From: Betaproteobacteria bacterium
GTDB lineage: Bacteria; Pseudomonadota; Gammaproteobacteria; Burkholderiales; Burkholderiaceae
Length of the DNA: 5,805 nt
Assembly (NCBI GenBank): GCA_018969885.1
Contig: JAGWXN010000213.1
Location: forward strand, 1 to 5,805
Direction: 5' to 3'
The notes beneath the pieces were generated by a model. It made no database searches. It was not told the origin of the DNA and worked only from the letters and a program-made list of their open reading frames with translations. Position 1 is the stretch's first letter, and the number at the start of each line of letters is the position of its first letter. Below are positions 1-5,325 of the stretch, piece after piece. The position numbers and the translations under genes were made by a program.

Positions 1-143
1 GCCACCGTGATCCAGAGCGCAATTCTCGCCCCGCCCGGCCACGCCACGGGCTGACGCTGCGGCAGCGGCGACCAGGTGTACAGGTCGTGATCCATGCCAT
101 AGCGGCGCATGGGGTACTGCAGATAGGAATCGGGCATGCTCAT
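1..143 (-). CDS. Polysaccharide deacetylase / PuuE-like protein, second copy (N-terminal part only)
   Basis: The first 47 codons are present; the rest lies beyond the left window edge. The ATG at 143-141 overlaps the upstream stop by one base (TGATG) and has a GGAG at 154-151 seven bases upstream, so I prefer it to the second ATG at 137-135. The visible protein contains YPMRRYGMDHDLYTW and then AWPGGARIALWITV. The latter matches in position and pattern the RWPGDARVAFWVAPN segment of the neighbouring deacetylase-like protein, so the two appear to be paralogues in tandem. The segment is the start of the NodB-type (CE4) barrel, where the first beta strand enters the active site. No catalytic residues are visible. 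Family knowledge suggests a hydrolase acting on a C-N bond (deacetylase, allantoinase or cyclic imide hydrolase type); the substrate is unknown. The one-base overlap indicates translational coupling with the upstream gene. Confidence 0.8.
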   Translation of the reverse strand, partial: MSMPDSYLQYPMRRYGMDHDLYTWSPLPQRQPVAWPGGARIALWITV

Positions 144-1054
144 CACAGTGCTCCAATCGGCTGACTGGCCGCGGCGAAGGCATCGTAGTAGTGCTGGTTG
201 AAGTACTGGGCGATTTCACGCCCGGTGGCAAGCCACACCTTGTCGTGACGCGTGATGTAGTCGAGCGCCTCTTCGAAGGCCTCCATGCGATAGGGCTGAC
301 CCACCAGATACGGATGGAGCGGAATGCACATGACCGTACCCGACTGCTCGCCCTCGCGATAGAGTCGGTCGAACTGACGCTTCAGAATGTCGCCATAGCG
401 GCGCGGCGACACCAGATTCACGTTGTAGACGATGACGTCGTTCATCTCGAGCGAATACGGAATGCTGGTGAGCCTGCCCCGCTTCACTTTCACCGGACCT
501 GGCTGGTCATCGTGAAACAGGTCGCATACATAGGTGAGCCCCATGTCGGCGATCAGGTCCATGGTGTTGTCGGTATAGGTGAGCGCAGGCGCGAGCCACC
601 CGTCCAATTTTTGTCCGGTGTATTTCCGGATGGTGTCGATGGAATCCTGGATGACCGCGCGTTCCTGCGCCTCATTGAGGCCAAACAGGTAGCGGGTGTT
701 GTAAGTGCCGTGTGAGTAAAACTCCCAGCCCCGGTCGGCGCAGGCCTGAATGATTTCCGGATGATGCTCGCACATGGCCACGTTCAGCGACACGCTGCCG
801 CGCATGCCGCAGCGGTTCATGGCATCAAACATGCGCCAGAAACCGGCACGGTTGCCGTAGTCGCGGTAGGCGTAATTGAGCACATCGGGCGCGGGCCGCG
901 CCCAGGCCGCACGCGACGGGTTCCGCTCGGGATAGAGCTCGTAGAACTCGATATTGGGCGCCACCCAGAACGCCACGCGGGCATCGCCCGGCCAGCGGAT
1001 TTTGGGCCGGCCGGCGTAGGGCAGATGATCATAGAAACCAGGATCGGCTTTCAC
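143..1054 (-). CDS. Polysaccharide deacetylase-family protein, PuuE allantoinase-like
   Basis: This is a 303-residue NodB-homology/CE4-like hydrolase, probably cytoplasmic since no signal peptide is seen. It starts at GTG (1054-1052), with GGAG at 1065-1062 seven bases upstream; no better in-frame start exists. The entry strand AFWVAPNIEFYE (28-39) lacks the paired aspartates (TFDD) of metal-dependent deacetylases but has N34, E36 and E39, recalling the N-x-E pattern of the metal-independent allantoinase PuuE. Other family landmarks are SHGTYNTRY (114-122), GWLAPALTYT (152-161) in place of the usual R-x-P-Y-G strand, and LHPYLVGQPYR (246-256). The family hydrolyses amides or opens cyclic ureides and imides; the substrate here is not known. 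It lies 13 bases after the amidase gene and overlaps the next paralogue by one base, so all are probably cotranscribed. The family call is firm; an allantoinase-like activity is only inference. Confidence 0.88.
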   Translation of the reverse strand: MKADPGFYDHLPYAGRPKIRWPGDARVAFWVAPNIEFYELYPERNPSRAAWARPAPDVLNYAYRDYGNRAGFWRMFDAMNRCGMRGSVSLNVAMCEHHPEIIQACADRGWEFYSHGTYNTRYLFGLNEAQERAVIQDSIDTIRKYTGQKLDGWLAPALTYTDNTMDLIADMGLTYVCDLFHDDQPGPVKVKRGRLTSIPYSLEMNDVIVYNVNLVSPRRYGDILKRQFDRLYREGEQSGTVMCIPLHPYLVGQPYRMEAFEEALDYITRHDKVWLATGREIAQYFNQHYYDAFAAASQPIGAL

Positions 1055-1061
1055 GCTGTCA

Positions 1062-1065
1062 CTCC
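1062..1065 (-). promoter_or_regulatory. Ribosome binding site deciding a GTG start
   Basis: GGAG on the minus strand lies seven bases before GTG at 1054-1052. The only nearby ATG (1071-1069) opens a different frame that stops after six codons, so the GTG is the credible start of the deacetylase-like gene. Confidence 0.7.
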
Positions 1066-1067
1066 GC

Positions 1068-1736
1068 TCATGCGCCTACGCGCTTCAATTGCTCGAGTGT
1101 CTCGGCAACCGAAAGCACATCGGCATATTTGATCGCCATGTCGTAGAGATTGGCAAAGTGCGGCCCCTCGTGTTTGTCGGCCACGCATTCCTCGGGAACG
1201 ATGGTTCGGTAGCTGCGCGAAAGACTGTCCACCACCGTGGCGCGCACGCAGCCCGAGGTTGACCCGCCGGTCACCACCACCGTATCGACGCCATGAAAAT
1301 TGAAGACCGACCCCAGGTTGGTCTCGAAAAATGCCGACGCCATGCGCTTGTTCACGATGATGTCGCGCTGATGGTCGATCTGCAGACGATCATCAAACTC
1401 GGAGCGGCGGCTTCCCACCTTGATGTTCTGAAGCGAATCCGGCGTGTTGCTGCGCGTACCCCACACACCGCAGTCTTCGCCGGAGTCCATGTAGGCGACA
1501 TAAGTCCAGACCACCGGAAACCCGCGCGCGCGAAACGCGGCCGCAAGCTCGTTTACGTAGTGGAGCTGTTTCGGATCGGTTTCATAGGCCGTGGCGAACT
1601 CACCCACGCAGGTATAGGCCTTCTGAAGATCCACATTGATCAGTGCGGGCTTGCGGCCGAAGCCAAAGCGCTTGCGGGTGTTGGTTGCCTTGAGCTCGGT
1701 GTAGAGCTGCCGGCTGGACTTATCGGAGAGTTCCAT
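1068..1736 (-). CDS. Isochorismatase-family cysteine hydrolase, N-carbamoylsarcosine amidase-like
   Basis: The 222-residue protein carries the complete triad of the isochorismatase-like cysteine hydrolases: D36 in INVDLQKAY, K130 in VNKRMASAF and C163 in GGSTSGCVRATVVD. The GGSTSGCVRA nucleophile loop, the following YRTIVPEECVADKHEGPH (176-193) and FANLYDMAIKYADV (194-207) are typical of the N-carbamoylsarcosine amidohydrolase / maleamate amidase branch rather than nicotinamidase. Members of that branch release ammonia from a carbamoyl or amide group. No signal peptide is seen, so it is likely cytoplasmic. The ATG at 1736-1734 has GAGG at 1748-1745, eight bases upstream. It sits 58 bases downstream of the lactonase gene and 13 bases upstream of the deacetylase-like gene, in the same direction. 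The exact substrate is unknown; the pairing with a PuuE-like protein hints at stepwise breakdown of a cyclic ureide, imide or amide (inference). Confidence 0.9.
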   Translation of the reverse strand: MELSDKSSRQLYTELKATNTRKRFGFGRKPALINVDLQKAYTCVGEFATAYETDPKQLHYVNELAAAFRARGFPVVWTYVAYMDSGEDCGVWGTRSNTPDSLQNIKVGSRRSEFDDRLQIDHQRDIIVNKRMASAFFETNLGSVFNFHGVDTVVVTGGSTSGCVRATVVDSLSRSYRTIVPEECVADKHEGPHFANLYDMAIKYADVLSVAETLEQLKRVGA

Positions 1737-1794
1737 GGCGCGTGCCTCGAGAAAAAAACGGGAGTTTAGCGAGCGAGGGTGGATATCGCTTCAA

Positions 1795-2736
1795 TCAGCC
1801 GCCCGCGACGCCCTGGGTATTGACGTAGAGGGAATAAAGCGACTGGCTTGCTGTCATGAACAGCCGATTGCGCGCCGGGCCCCCAAAGCAGACATTGGCA
1901 CAACGCTCGGGCAGGCGGATCCGGCCAATCAGCTTGCCCTCAGGCGAGAACACATGCACCCCATCGAGGTCATCGCGGCCCATGCCCCAGCCACACCAGA
2001 GGTTGCCGTGAACATCCACGCGAAAACCGTCGGGGGTGCCCGGGCCTGCGTCGATGAAGGTGCGCTTGCCCGACAGGGTGCGACCGTCCGCGCTGACATC
2101 GAACGCGAGAATCAGACGATTGGGGCGAGCCCGCGACTCCACCAGATAAAGGATTCGCTCGTCGGGCGAGAAGGCGAGCCCGTTCGGCCCGCGAATATCC
2201 TCAGCGACGATCCCGACCTCACCGCTGACCGGATCAATCCGGTAGACATTCTGTGGCAGCTCCGGCTCGGCGCGATGCCCTTCATAGTTTCCCAGGATGC
2301 CAAAAGGCGGATCAGTGAACCAGATCGACCCGTCGGACTTGACCACCACGTCATTGGGCGAATTCAGACGCTTACCCTGATAGCGATCAGCGAGCACCGT
2401 GATCGAACCGTCGTATTCCGTGCGGATCACCCGACGACCACCGTGCTCGCAGGTGACGAGCCGCCCCTGCCGGTCACGCGTATTGCCATTGGCAAAATTC
2501 GAGGGGCCTCGAAATACCGACACTGCGCCGGTCGACTCCTCCCACTTCATCATGCGGTTGTTCGGCAGGTCGCTCCAGAGCAGATAACGCCCATCGCCAA
2601 ACCACACCGGCCCCTCGGCCCATCGGAAGCCGGTCGCGATACGCTCCACCGCAGCACTGTAAAGCCGAAACGGCTCAAACGAAGGATCAACGACTTCAAT
2701 GGCCGGATCCGGGTAGCGCGGGCTGGGTTGCCACAT
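1795..2736 (-). CDS. SMP-30/gluconolactonase/LRE-family lactonase
   Basis: This 313-residue six-bladed beta-propeller lactonase keeps the family's four metal ligands: E41 in FRWAEGPVW, N128 in LNSPNDVVV, N185 in GPNGLAFSPD and D236 in TPDGFRVDVHGN. DGSIWFTDPPFGI (135-147) is also a family hallmark. Such enzymes hydrolyse sugar-acid lactones using a divalent metal; no signal peptide is visible, so the cytoplasm is likely. I place the start at ATG 2736-2734 because GAGGAG (2751-2746) precedes it by nine bases. A longer frame from 2820 would add 28 residues that do not look like the family and would fill the divergent promoter gap. It is transcribed away from udh. Udh makes aldarolactones and SMP-30 lactonases are known to open them in hexuronate pathways, so an aldarolactonase role is likely but inferred. 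It is probably the first gene of the minus-strand operon. Confidence 0.92.
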   Translation of the reverse strand: MWQPSPRYPDPAIEVVDPSFEPFRLYSAAVERIATGFRWAEGPVWFGDGRYLLWSDLPNNRMMKWEESTGAVSVFRGPSNFANGNTRDRQGRLVTCEHGGRRVIRTEYDGSITVLADRYQGKRLNSPNDVVVKSDGSIWFTDPPFGILGNYEGHRAEPELPQNVYRIDPVSGEVGIVAEDIRGPNGLAFSPDERILYLVESRARPNRLILAFDVSADGRTLSGKRTFIDAGPGTPDGFRVDVHGNLWCGWGMGRDDLDGVHVFSPEGKLIGRIRLPERCANVCFGGPARNRLFMTASQSLYSLYVNTQGVAGG

Positions 2737-2745
2737 CTTGGTAGG

Positions 2746-2751
2746 CTCCTC
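2746..2751 (-). promoter_or_regulatory. Ribosome binding site fixing the lactonase start
   Basis: GAGGAG on the minus strand lies nine bases before the ATG at 2736-2734. It supports the shorter 313-residue protein over a start at 2820. Confidence 0.7.
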
Positions 2752-2771
2752 GTGAGGGGACAGGCGAGCGG

Positions 2772-2801
2772 ACGATACACCAGCCACTGTACGATGCTCA
2801 A
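2772..2801 (-). promoter_or_regulatory. Candidate sigma70 promoter for the minus-strand operon
   Basis: On the minus strand TTGAGC (2801-2796) and TATCGT (2777-2772) are 18 bases apart, each matching the -35 and -10 consensus at four of six positions. This would give a leader of roughly 30 bases before the lactonase ATG. It is a weak match, supported mainly by its position. Confidence 0.35.
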
Positions 2802-2824
2802 ACCGTGACTCACACCCCATTCAG

Positions 2825-2828
2825 GGAG
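2825..2828 (+). promoter_or_regulatory. Ribosome binding site fixing the udh start
   Basis: GGAG, within AGGGAGA (2823-2829), lies eight bases before ATG at 2837. An in-frame TTG at 2831 would be only two bases from the end of this site, too close, so the ATG is preferred. Confidence 0.7.
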
Positions 2829-2836
2829 ACTTGGCG

Positions 2837-3637
2837 ATGAAAAAAGTGATGATCACCGGCGCCGCCGGGCTGATTGGACGCATGCTTCGCGCGCGCTGGC
2901 AGGGCCAGTGGGCGCTGGTCCTGGTGGATCGTGCCGAGATGGACCCGGCGCGGCCCCATGAAACCGTGGTGCGCTGCGACCTCTCCAACCCCGAAGCCAT
3001 GCAGCGCGCGATGCAGGGGGTGGATGCGGTGGTGCATCTGGGGGGCATTTCCACCGAGGCGCCCTGGGCGGACATTCGCGATTCCAATATCGAGGGCTGC
3101 TATCAGACCTTTGAGGCGGCGAGGCTCGCGGGCGTGCGCCGGATCGTGTTTGCGTCGTCCAACCACGCCATCGGCTTTTATCCGAGGAGCACCCCGCTCA
3201 CCGGCGCCGAGCCGGTTCGACCCGATACCCGCTATGGCGTCTCCAAGGCGTTTGGCGAAGCGCTCGCGAGCTACTACGCCGACAAATTCGGGCTGACCGC
3301 GGTGTGCCTGCGAATCGGCACCGCCCGTTCGCCCGATGAGCCGGGAGAATTGCGGCACCTCTCCACCTGGATCAGCCACCGCGACCTGGCGCAGCTGATC
3401 GAGCGTTCGATCGAGGCCGATGTGCACTTCGAAATCGTGTTTGGCGCCTCGAACAACCGGGAGGGCTGGTGGCCCGACGAAGCCCAGCGCCGGATCGGCT
3501 ACGCGCCGCAGGACAGCGCAGACGACTGGCGCGGACGCGTCACCGAGCACGCCAACGACCGCGACCCCATCGCGCGCGACCTGCAGGGCGGCATTTACTG
3601 CTCATGGGAAAACACCCGAGGGACACCCCCGCGCTGA
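2837..3637 (+). CDS. udh: Uronate dehydrogenase (NAD-dependent epimerase/dehydratase family)
   Basis: The 266-residue protein is an extended short-chain dehydrogenase. It shows the Rossmann motif TGAAGLIG (7-14), D31 at the end of the second strand (favours NAD over NADP), CDLSN (47-51), HLGGIS (67-72), the segment ASSNHAIGFYP (106-116), and the catalytic pair Y133 and K137 in YGVSK. SSNHxIGFY, R173 before LSTW, and GASNNREGWW (203-212) resemble bacterial uronate dehydrogenases as I remember them, and the length fits that family (about 265 residues). Those enzymes oxidise glucuronate or galacturonate at C1 to the aldarolactone in the cytoplasm. The lactonase across the divergent promoter would open the product, and the TRAP genes downstream could supply the substrate. 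Homologues acting on other sugars exist, so the substrate is inferred. Confidence 0.9.
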   Translation: MKKVMITGAAGLIGRMLRARWQGQWALVLVDRAEMDPARPHETVVRCDLSNPEAMQRAMQGVDAVVHLGGISTEAPWADIRDSNIEGCYQTFEAARLAGVRRIVFASSNHAIGFYPRSTPLTGAEPVRPDTRYGVSKAFGEALASYYADKFGLTAVCLRIGTARSPDEPGELRHLSTWISHRDLAQLIERSIEADVHFEIVFGASNNREGWWPDEAQRRIGYAPQDSADDWRGRVTEHANDRDPIARDLQGGIYCSWENTRGTPPR

Positions 3638-3660
3638 GGCCCAGGCGAGCGGCCTGCGCG

Positions 3661-3679
3661 CGCCGACCCTGGGTCGGCG
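3661..3679 (+). terminator. Strong hairpin after udh, possible terminator without T-run
   Basis: CGCCGACCCTGGGTCGGCG is a perfect inverted repeat of nine bases each side of one central base, which folds as an 8-bp GC-rich stem with a 3-base loop. It starts 24 bases after the udh stop. A smaller inverted repeat, CAGGC/GCCTG at 3642-3646 and 3652-3656, precedes it. No T-tract follows (the next bases are TATCTC), so it is not a standard intrinsic terminator. It may pause transcription, protect the udh transcript end, or be a protein-binding site. Confidence 0.35.
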
Positions 3680-3702
3680 TATCTCAACCACGCTGCTCGG
3701 CC

Positions 3703-3731
3703 TCGACCGCAGCGCCCCGAGCGGCTACACT
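3703..3731 (+). promoter_or_regulatory. Candidate sigma70 promoter for the TRAP operon
   Basis: TCGACC (3703-3708) and TACACT (3726-3731) are spaced by exactly 17 bases, each matching four of six consensus positions. Transcription would begin near 3738 and give a leader of about 55 bases before dctP. The spacing and location support it; the hexamers are only moderate. Confidence 0.45.
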
Positions 3732-3745
3732 CATGGCGTGTCGTC

Positions 3746-3759
3746 GGGCAGACCTGCCC
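3746..3759 (+). repeat. 14-base inverted repeat in the dctP leader
   Basis: GGGCAG-AC-CTGCCC is a perfect 6-2-6 inverted repeat placed about eight bases after the predicted transcription start of dctP. The two-base loop is too tight for a full RNA stem, so a DNA operator for a dimeric repressor is as likely as an RNA hairpin. Function is inferred from position only. Confidence 0.4.
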
Positions 3760-3792
3760 CGGACACCTAAAAGAACACCACAGGAGACCCGC

Positions 3793-4785
3793 ATGCAACG
3801 TAGAGCCTTTGTCGGGGCGGCAGGCGCCGCCGCCGTTTCAAGCTTCGGAATCATCGGCCGCGCCCAGGCACAGGCCATTACGCTGAACGGCGCCTCGCAG
3901 TTCAACGACGAGCACCCCTACACCATGGCGATGCAGCGCTTCGCCGACCTGATCAAGAAGTACTACGACCAGCCGGTCAATTTCACCATTCACAAGAACA
4001 GCTCGCTGGGCCTGGAGAAGCAGTACGTCGAATACATGGCAGCCGGCAAGGCGGTGGATTTTGCGGTGGCTTCGCCCGCCCACATGTCCACCTTCTCCAA
4101 AGCCGCGCCATTCATCGATGCGCCGTTCCTGTTCCGCGACCTGCCCCACTGGAAAAAAGTCATCGATCAGGATCTGTTCAAGCCGATCGCCGACGACATC
4201 GCCAAGCGTGCGGGCGTGATGCTGATTGGCTACGGTGGCGGCGGCGTGCGCAACATCTTCGCCAACAAGGTGGTGAGCAACCTCGCAGAAATGAAGGGGC
4301 TCAAGGTCCGCGTACAGGGTGCGCCCATCTGGAGCAAAACCTTCGCAGCAGCCGGCATGGCCCCGACCGTCATTGCCTACAACGAGGTCTATAACGCCAT
4401 CCAGAACGGCGTGATTCAGGCGGGCGAAAACGAAGCGGCCGGGGTCGAGCAGATGAAGTTCTTTGAAGTGGCGCCGCAGCTCAACATGACGCAGCACGCC
4501 ATCACCATCCGGCCGCTCTGCTTCTCGGTCAAGACCTTCCAGCGACTGCCCAAGGGCCTGCAGGACGCGGTCATGCGTGCCGGTAAGGAAGCCGGCCTTT
4601 ATGGTGGCGAGCTTGAATCGGGTAGCGACGGCCAGCGCCTGGAAACCCTTGAGAAGGCGGGCAGACTGAAGCGGATCACCTTCAATGACCGCGCTGGCAT
4701 GAAGAAGCTCGTTGATCCGGTCATGGCGGCGTACGCCAAGGAAATTGACGCGCTCGCGGTCTACGAGAAGATCAACGCGGCCTAA
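3793..4785 (+). CDS. dctP: TRAP transporter periplasmic substrate-binding protein (DctP family)
   Basis: The 330-residue precursor begins MQRRAFVGAAGAAAV, a twin-arginine-like RRAFV followed by a hydrophobic stretch, and ends its signal peptide near RAQAQA (23-28), so it is exported to the periplasm. The ATG at 3793 has AGGAG (3782-3786) six bases upstream; the in-frame open stretch further upstream overlaps udh and is not real. DctP-family landmarks include GGGVRNIFANK (149-159), MKGLKVRVQGAP (167-178) with R173 at the position of the arginine that clamps the substrate carboxylate, AYNEVYNAIQNGVIQAGENE (195-214) and N213. The protein delivers an organic acid to the DctQM membrane complex for sodium-driven uptake. 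Gene context points to a uronate or related sugar acid; this is inferred, since ligand specificity cannot be read from sequence alone. dctQ follows after 15 bases. Confidence 0.93.
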   Translation: MQRRAFVGAAGAAAVSSFGIIGRAQAQAITLNGASQFNDEHPYTMAMQRFADLIKKYYDQPVNFTIHKNSSLGLEKQYVEYMAAGKAVDFAVASPAHMSTFSKAAPFIDAPFLFRDLPHWKKVIDQDLFKPIADDIAKRAGVMLIGYGGGGVRNIFANKVVSNLAEMKGLKVRVQGAPIWSKTFAAAGMAPTVIAYNEVYNAIQNGVIQAGENEAAGVEQMKFFEVAPQLNMTQHAITIRPLCFSVKTFQRLPKGLQDAVMRAGKEAGLYGGELESGSDGQRLETLEKAGRLKRITFNDRAGMKKLVDPVMAAYAKEIDALAVYEKINAA

Positions 4786-4800
4786 GCCGGGTTACAGCTC

Positions 4801-5322
4801 ATGACCGACGCCCCCCGGGCGACACGCGGTCTCTGGCGTCGAATCGGCGACGCCTGGTACCGCGTGCTCTGCGCGCTCATGGTCACGGCACTGGTGGTGC
4901 TGCTGGTGCCGGTATTGCTGCAAATCCTGTCCCGACATACCGAGCTGATCCCAAGCTACATCTGGACGGAAGAGCTTGCGCGGCTGATGTTCATCTGGAC
5001 CGTGATGATCGGTGCAATGGTGGGCATGCGCGAGCGTACGCATTTCGTGGTGGATGTCTGGCCCACACTGTCGGCACGCGCCCATGCGCAGGTCGAGCTG
5101 CTGTCGGGGGTTGGCATTCTGGTGTTCGCGGCGGTGTTTGTGTATGGCGGATGGGAATTCACTGAATTCGCCATCTACCGCATCTCCGAACTTGCCGAGC
5201 TTCCGCTCTGGACCATTCACATGGCATGGCCGCTTCTGGGCCTCACCTGGCTGCTCTTTCAGGGCGAGCACATGATCGACATGCTGCGCGTTCTTCGATC
5301 GACCGACACCGCCCGGAACTAA
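4801..5322 (+). CDS. dctQ: TRAP transporter small membrane subunit (DctQ family)
   Basis: The 173-residue protein has four predicted membrane helices at about 22-43, 57-76, 98-118 and 135-153, the usual layout and length for DctQ. The signature of the family is visible as WTEELARLMFIWTVMIGA (55-72), followed by the basic/acidic loop MRERTHFVVDVW (76-87). It forms the inner-membrane complex with DctM and takes part in docking the binding protein. The 15-base gap after dctP lacks a purine-rich ribosome binding site (CCGGGTTACAGCTC precedes the ATG), so translation probably depends on coupling to dctP. dctM begins three bases after its stop, so the three genes are one operon. Confidence 0.93.
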   Translation: MTDAPRATRGLWRRIGDAWYRVLCALMVTALVVLLVPVLLQILSRHTELIPSYIWTEELARLMFIWTVMIGAMVGMRERTHFVVDVWPTLSARAHAQVELLSGVGILVFAAVFVYGGWEFTEFAIYRISELAELPLWTIHMAWPLLGLTWLLFQGEHMIDMLRVLRSTDTARN

Positions 5323-5325
5323 ATC

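Larger units (their letters stand above)
2737..2836. promoter_or_regulatory. Divergent intergenic region between lactonase and udh
   Basis: This 100-base gap must hold the start signals of both arms. Direct reading shows several small symmetric or repeated elements. ACGAT occurs twice, 19 bases apart (2772-2776 and 2791-2795). TACA (2776-2779) and TGTA (2788-2791) form an inverted repeat. GTGACTCAC (2805-2813) is a 9-base palindrome with a central base. These could be operator parts for a shared regulator, but each is short enough to arise by chance. No regulator gene is present in the window. I could not find a convincing -35 for udh; TACGAT at 2790-2795 is the best -10-like hexamer. Confidence 0.5.
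3638..3792 (+). other. Non-coding spacer between udh and the TRAP genes
   Basis: This 155-base stretch has no credible gene. It contains, in order, a small hairpin (3642-3656), a perfect 19-base palindrome (3661-3679), a promoter-like pair (3703-3731), a 14-base palindrome (3746-3759) and the dctP ribosome binding site AGGAG (3782-3786). The arrangement suggests that udh transcription at least partly ends here and the transporter genes have their own regulated start. Confidence 0.6.

Noticed and set aside
1752..1790. Run of seven T on the minus strand with a weak inverted repeat (AGCGA/TCGCT) between the lactonase and amidase genes, as a terminator
   Set aside because: The stem is only five pairs with a nine-base loop and sits well before the T-run, so it does not form an intrinsic terminator; the genes are more likely cotranscribed.
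2738..2743. TTGGTA as a UxuR/ExuR-type half site
   Set aside because: It is a single six-base half without its inverted partner, and it lies just before the lactonase start codon; chance is the simplest explanation.
1735..2808. Long open frame on the plus strand opposite the lactonase gene
   Set aside because: It lies antisense to a gene with all lactonase motifs intact, shows no recognisable domain and has no good ribosome binding site; it is a by-product of high GC content.
2810..3550. Long open frame on the minus strand opposite udh
   Set aside because: Its product is low-complexity (Gly, His, Arg rich) with no domain, while udh on the other strand has a full set of motifs.
3469..3792. 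In-frame upstream extension of dctP overlapping udh
   Set aside because: The extra 108 residues are Arg/Pro-rich and precede a clear signal peptide; the ATG at 3793 has a good ribosome binding site.
3838..4497. 219-codon minus-strand open frame opposite dctP
   Set aside because: It is antisense to a confident DctP gene, its composition (Val, His, Gly) is that of a shadow frame, and it has no domain.
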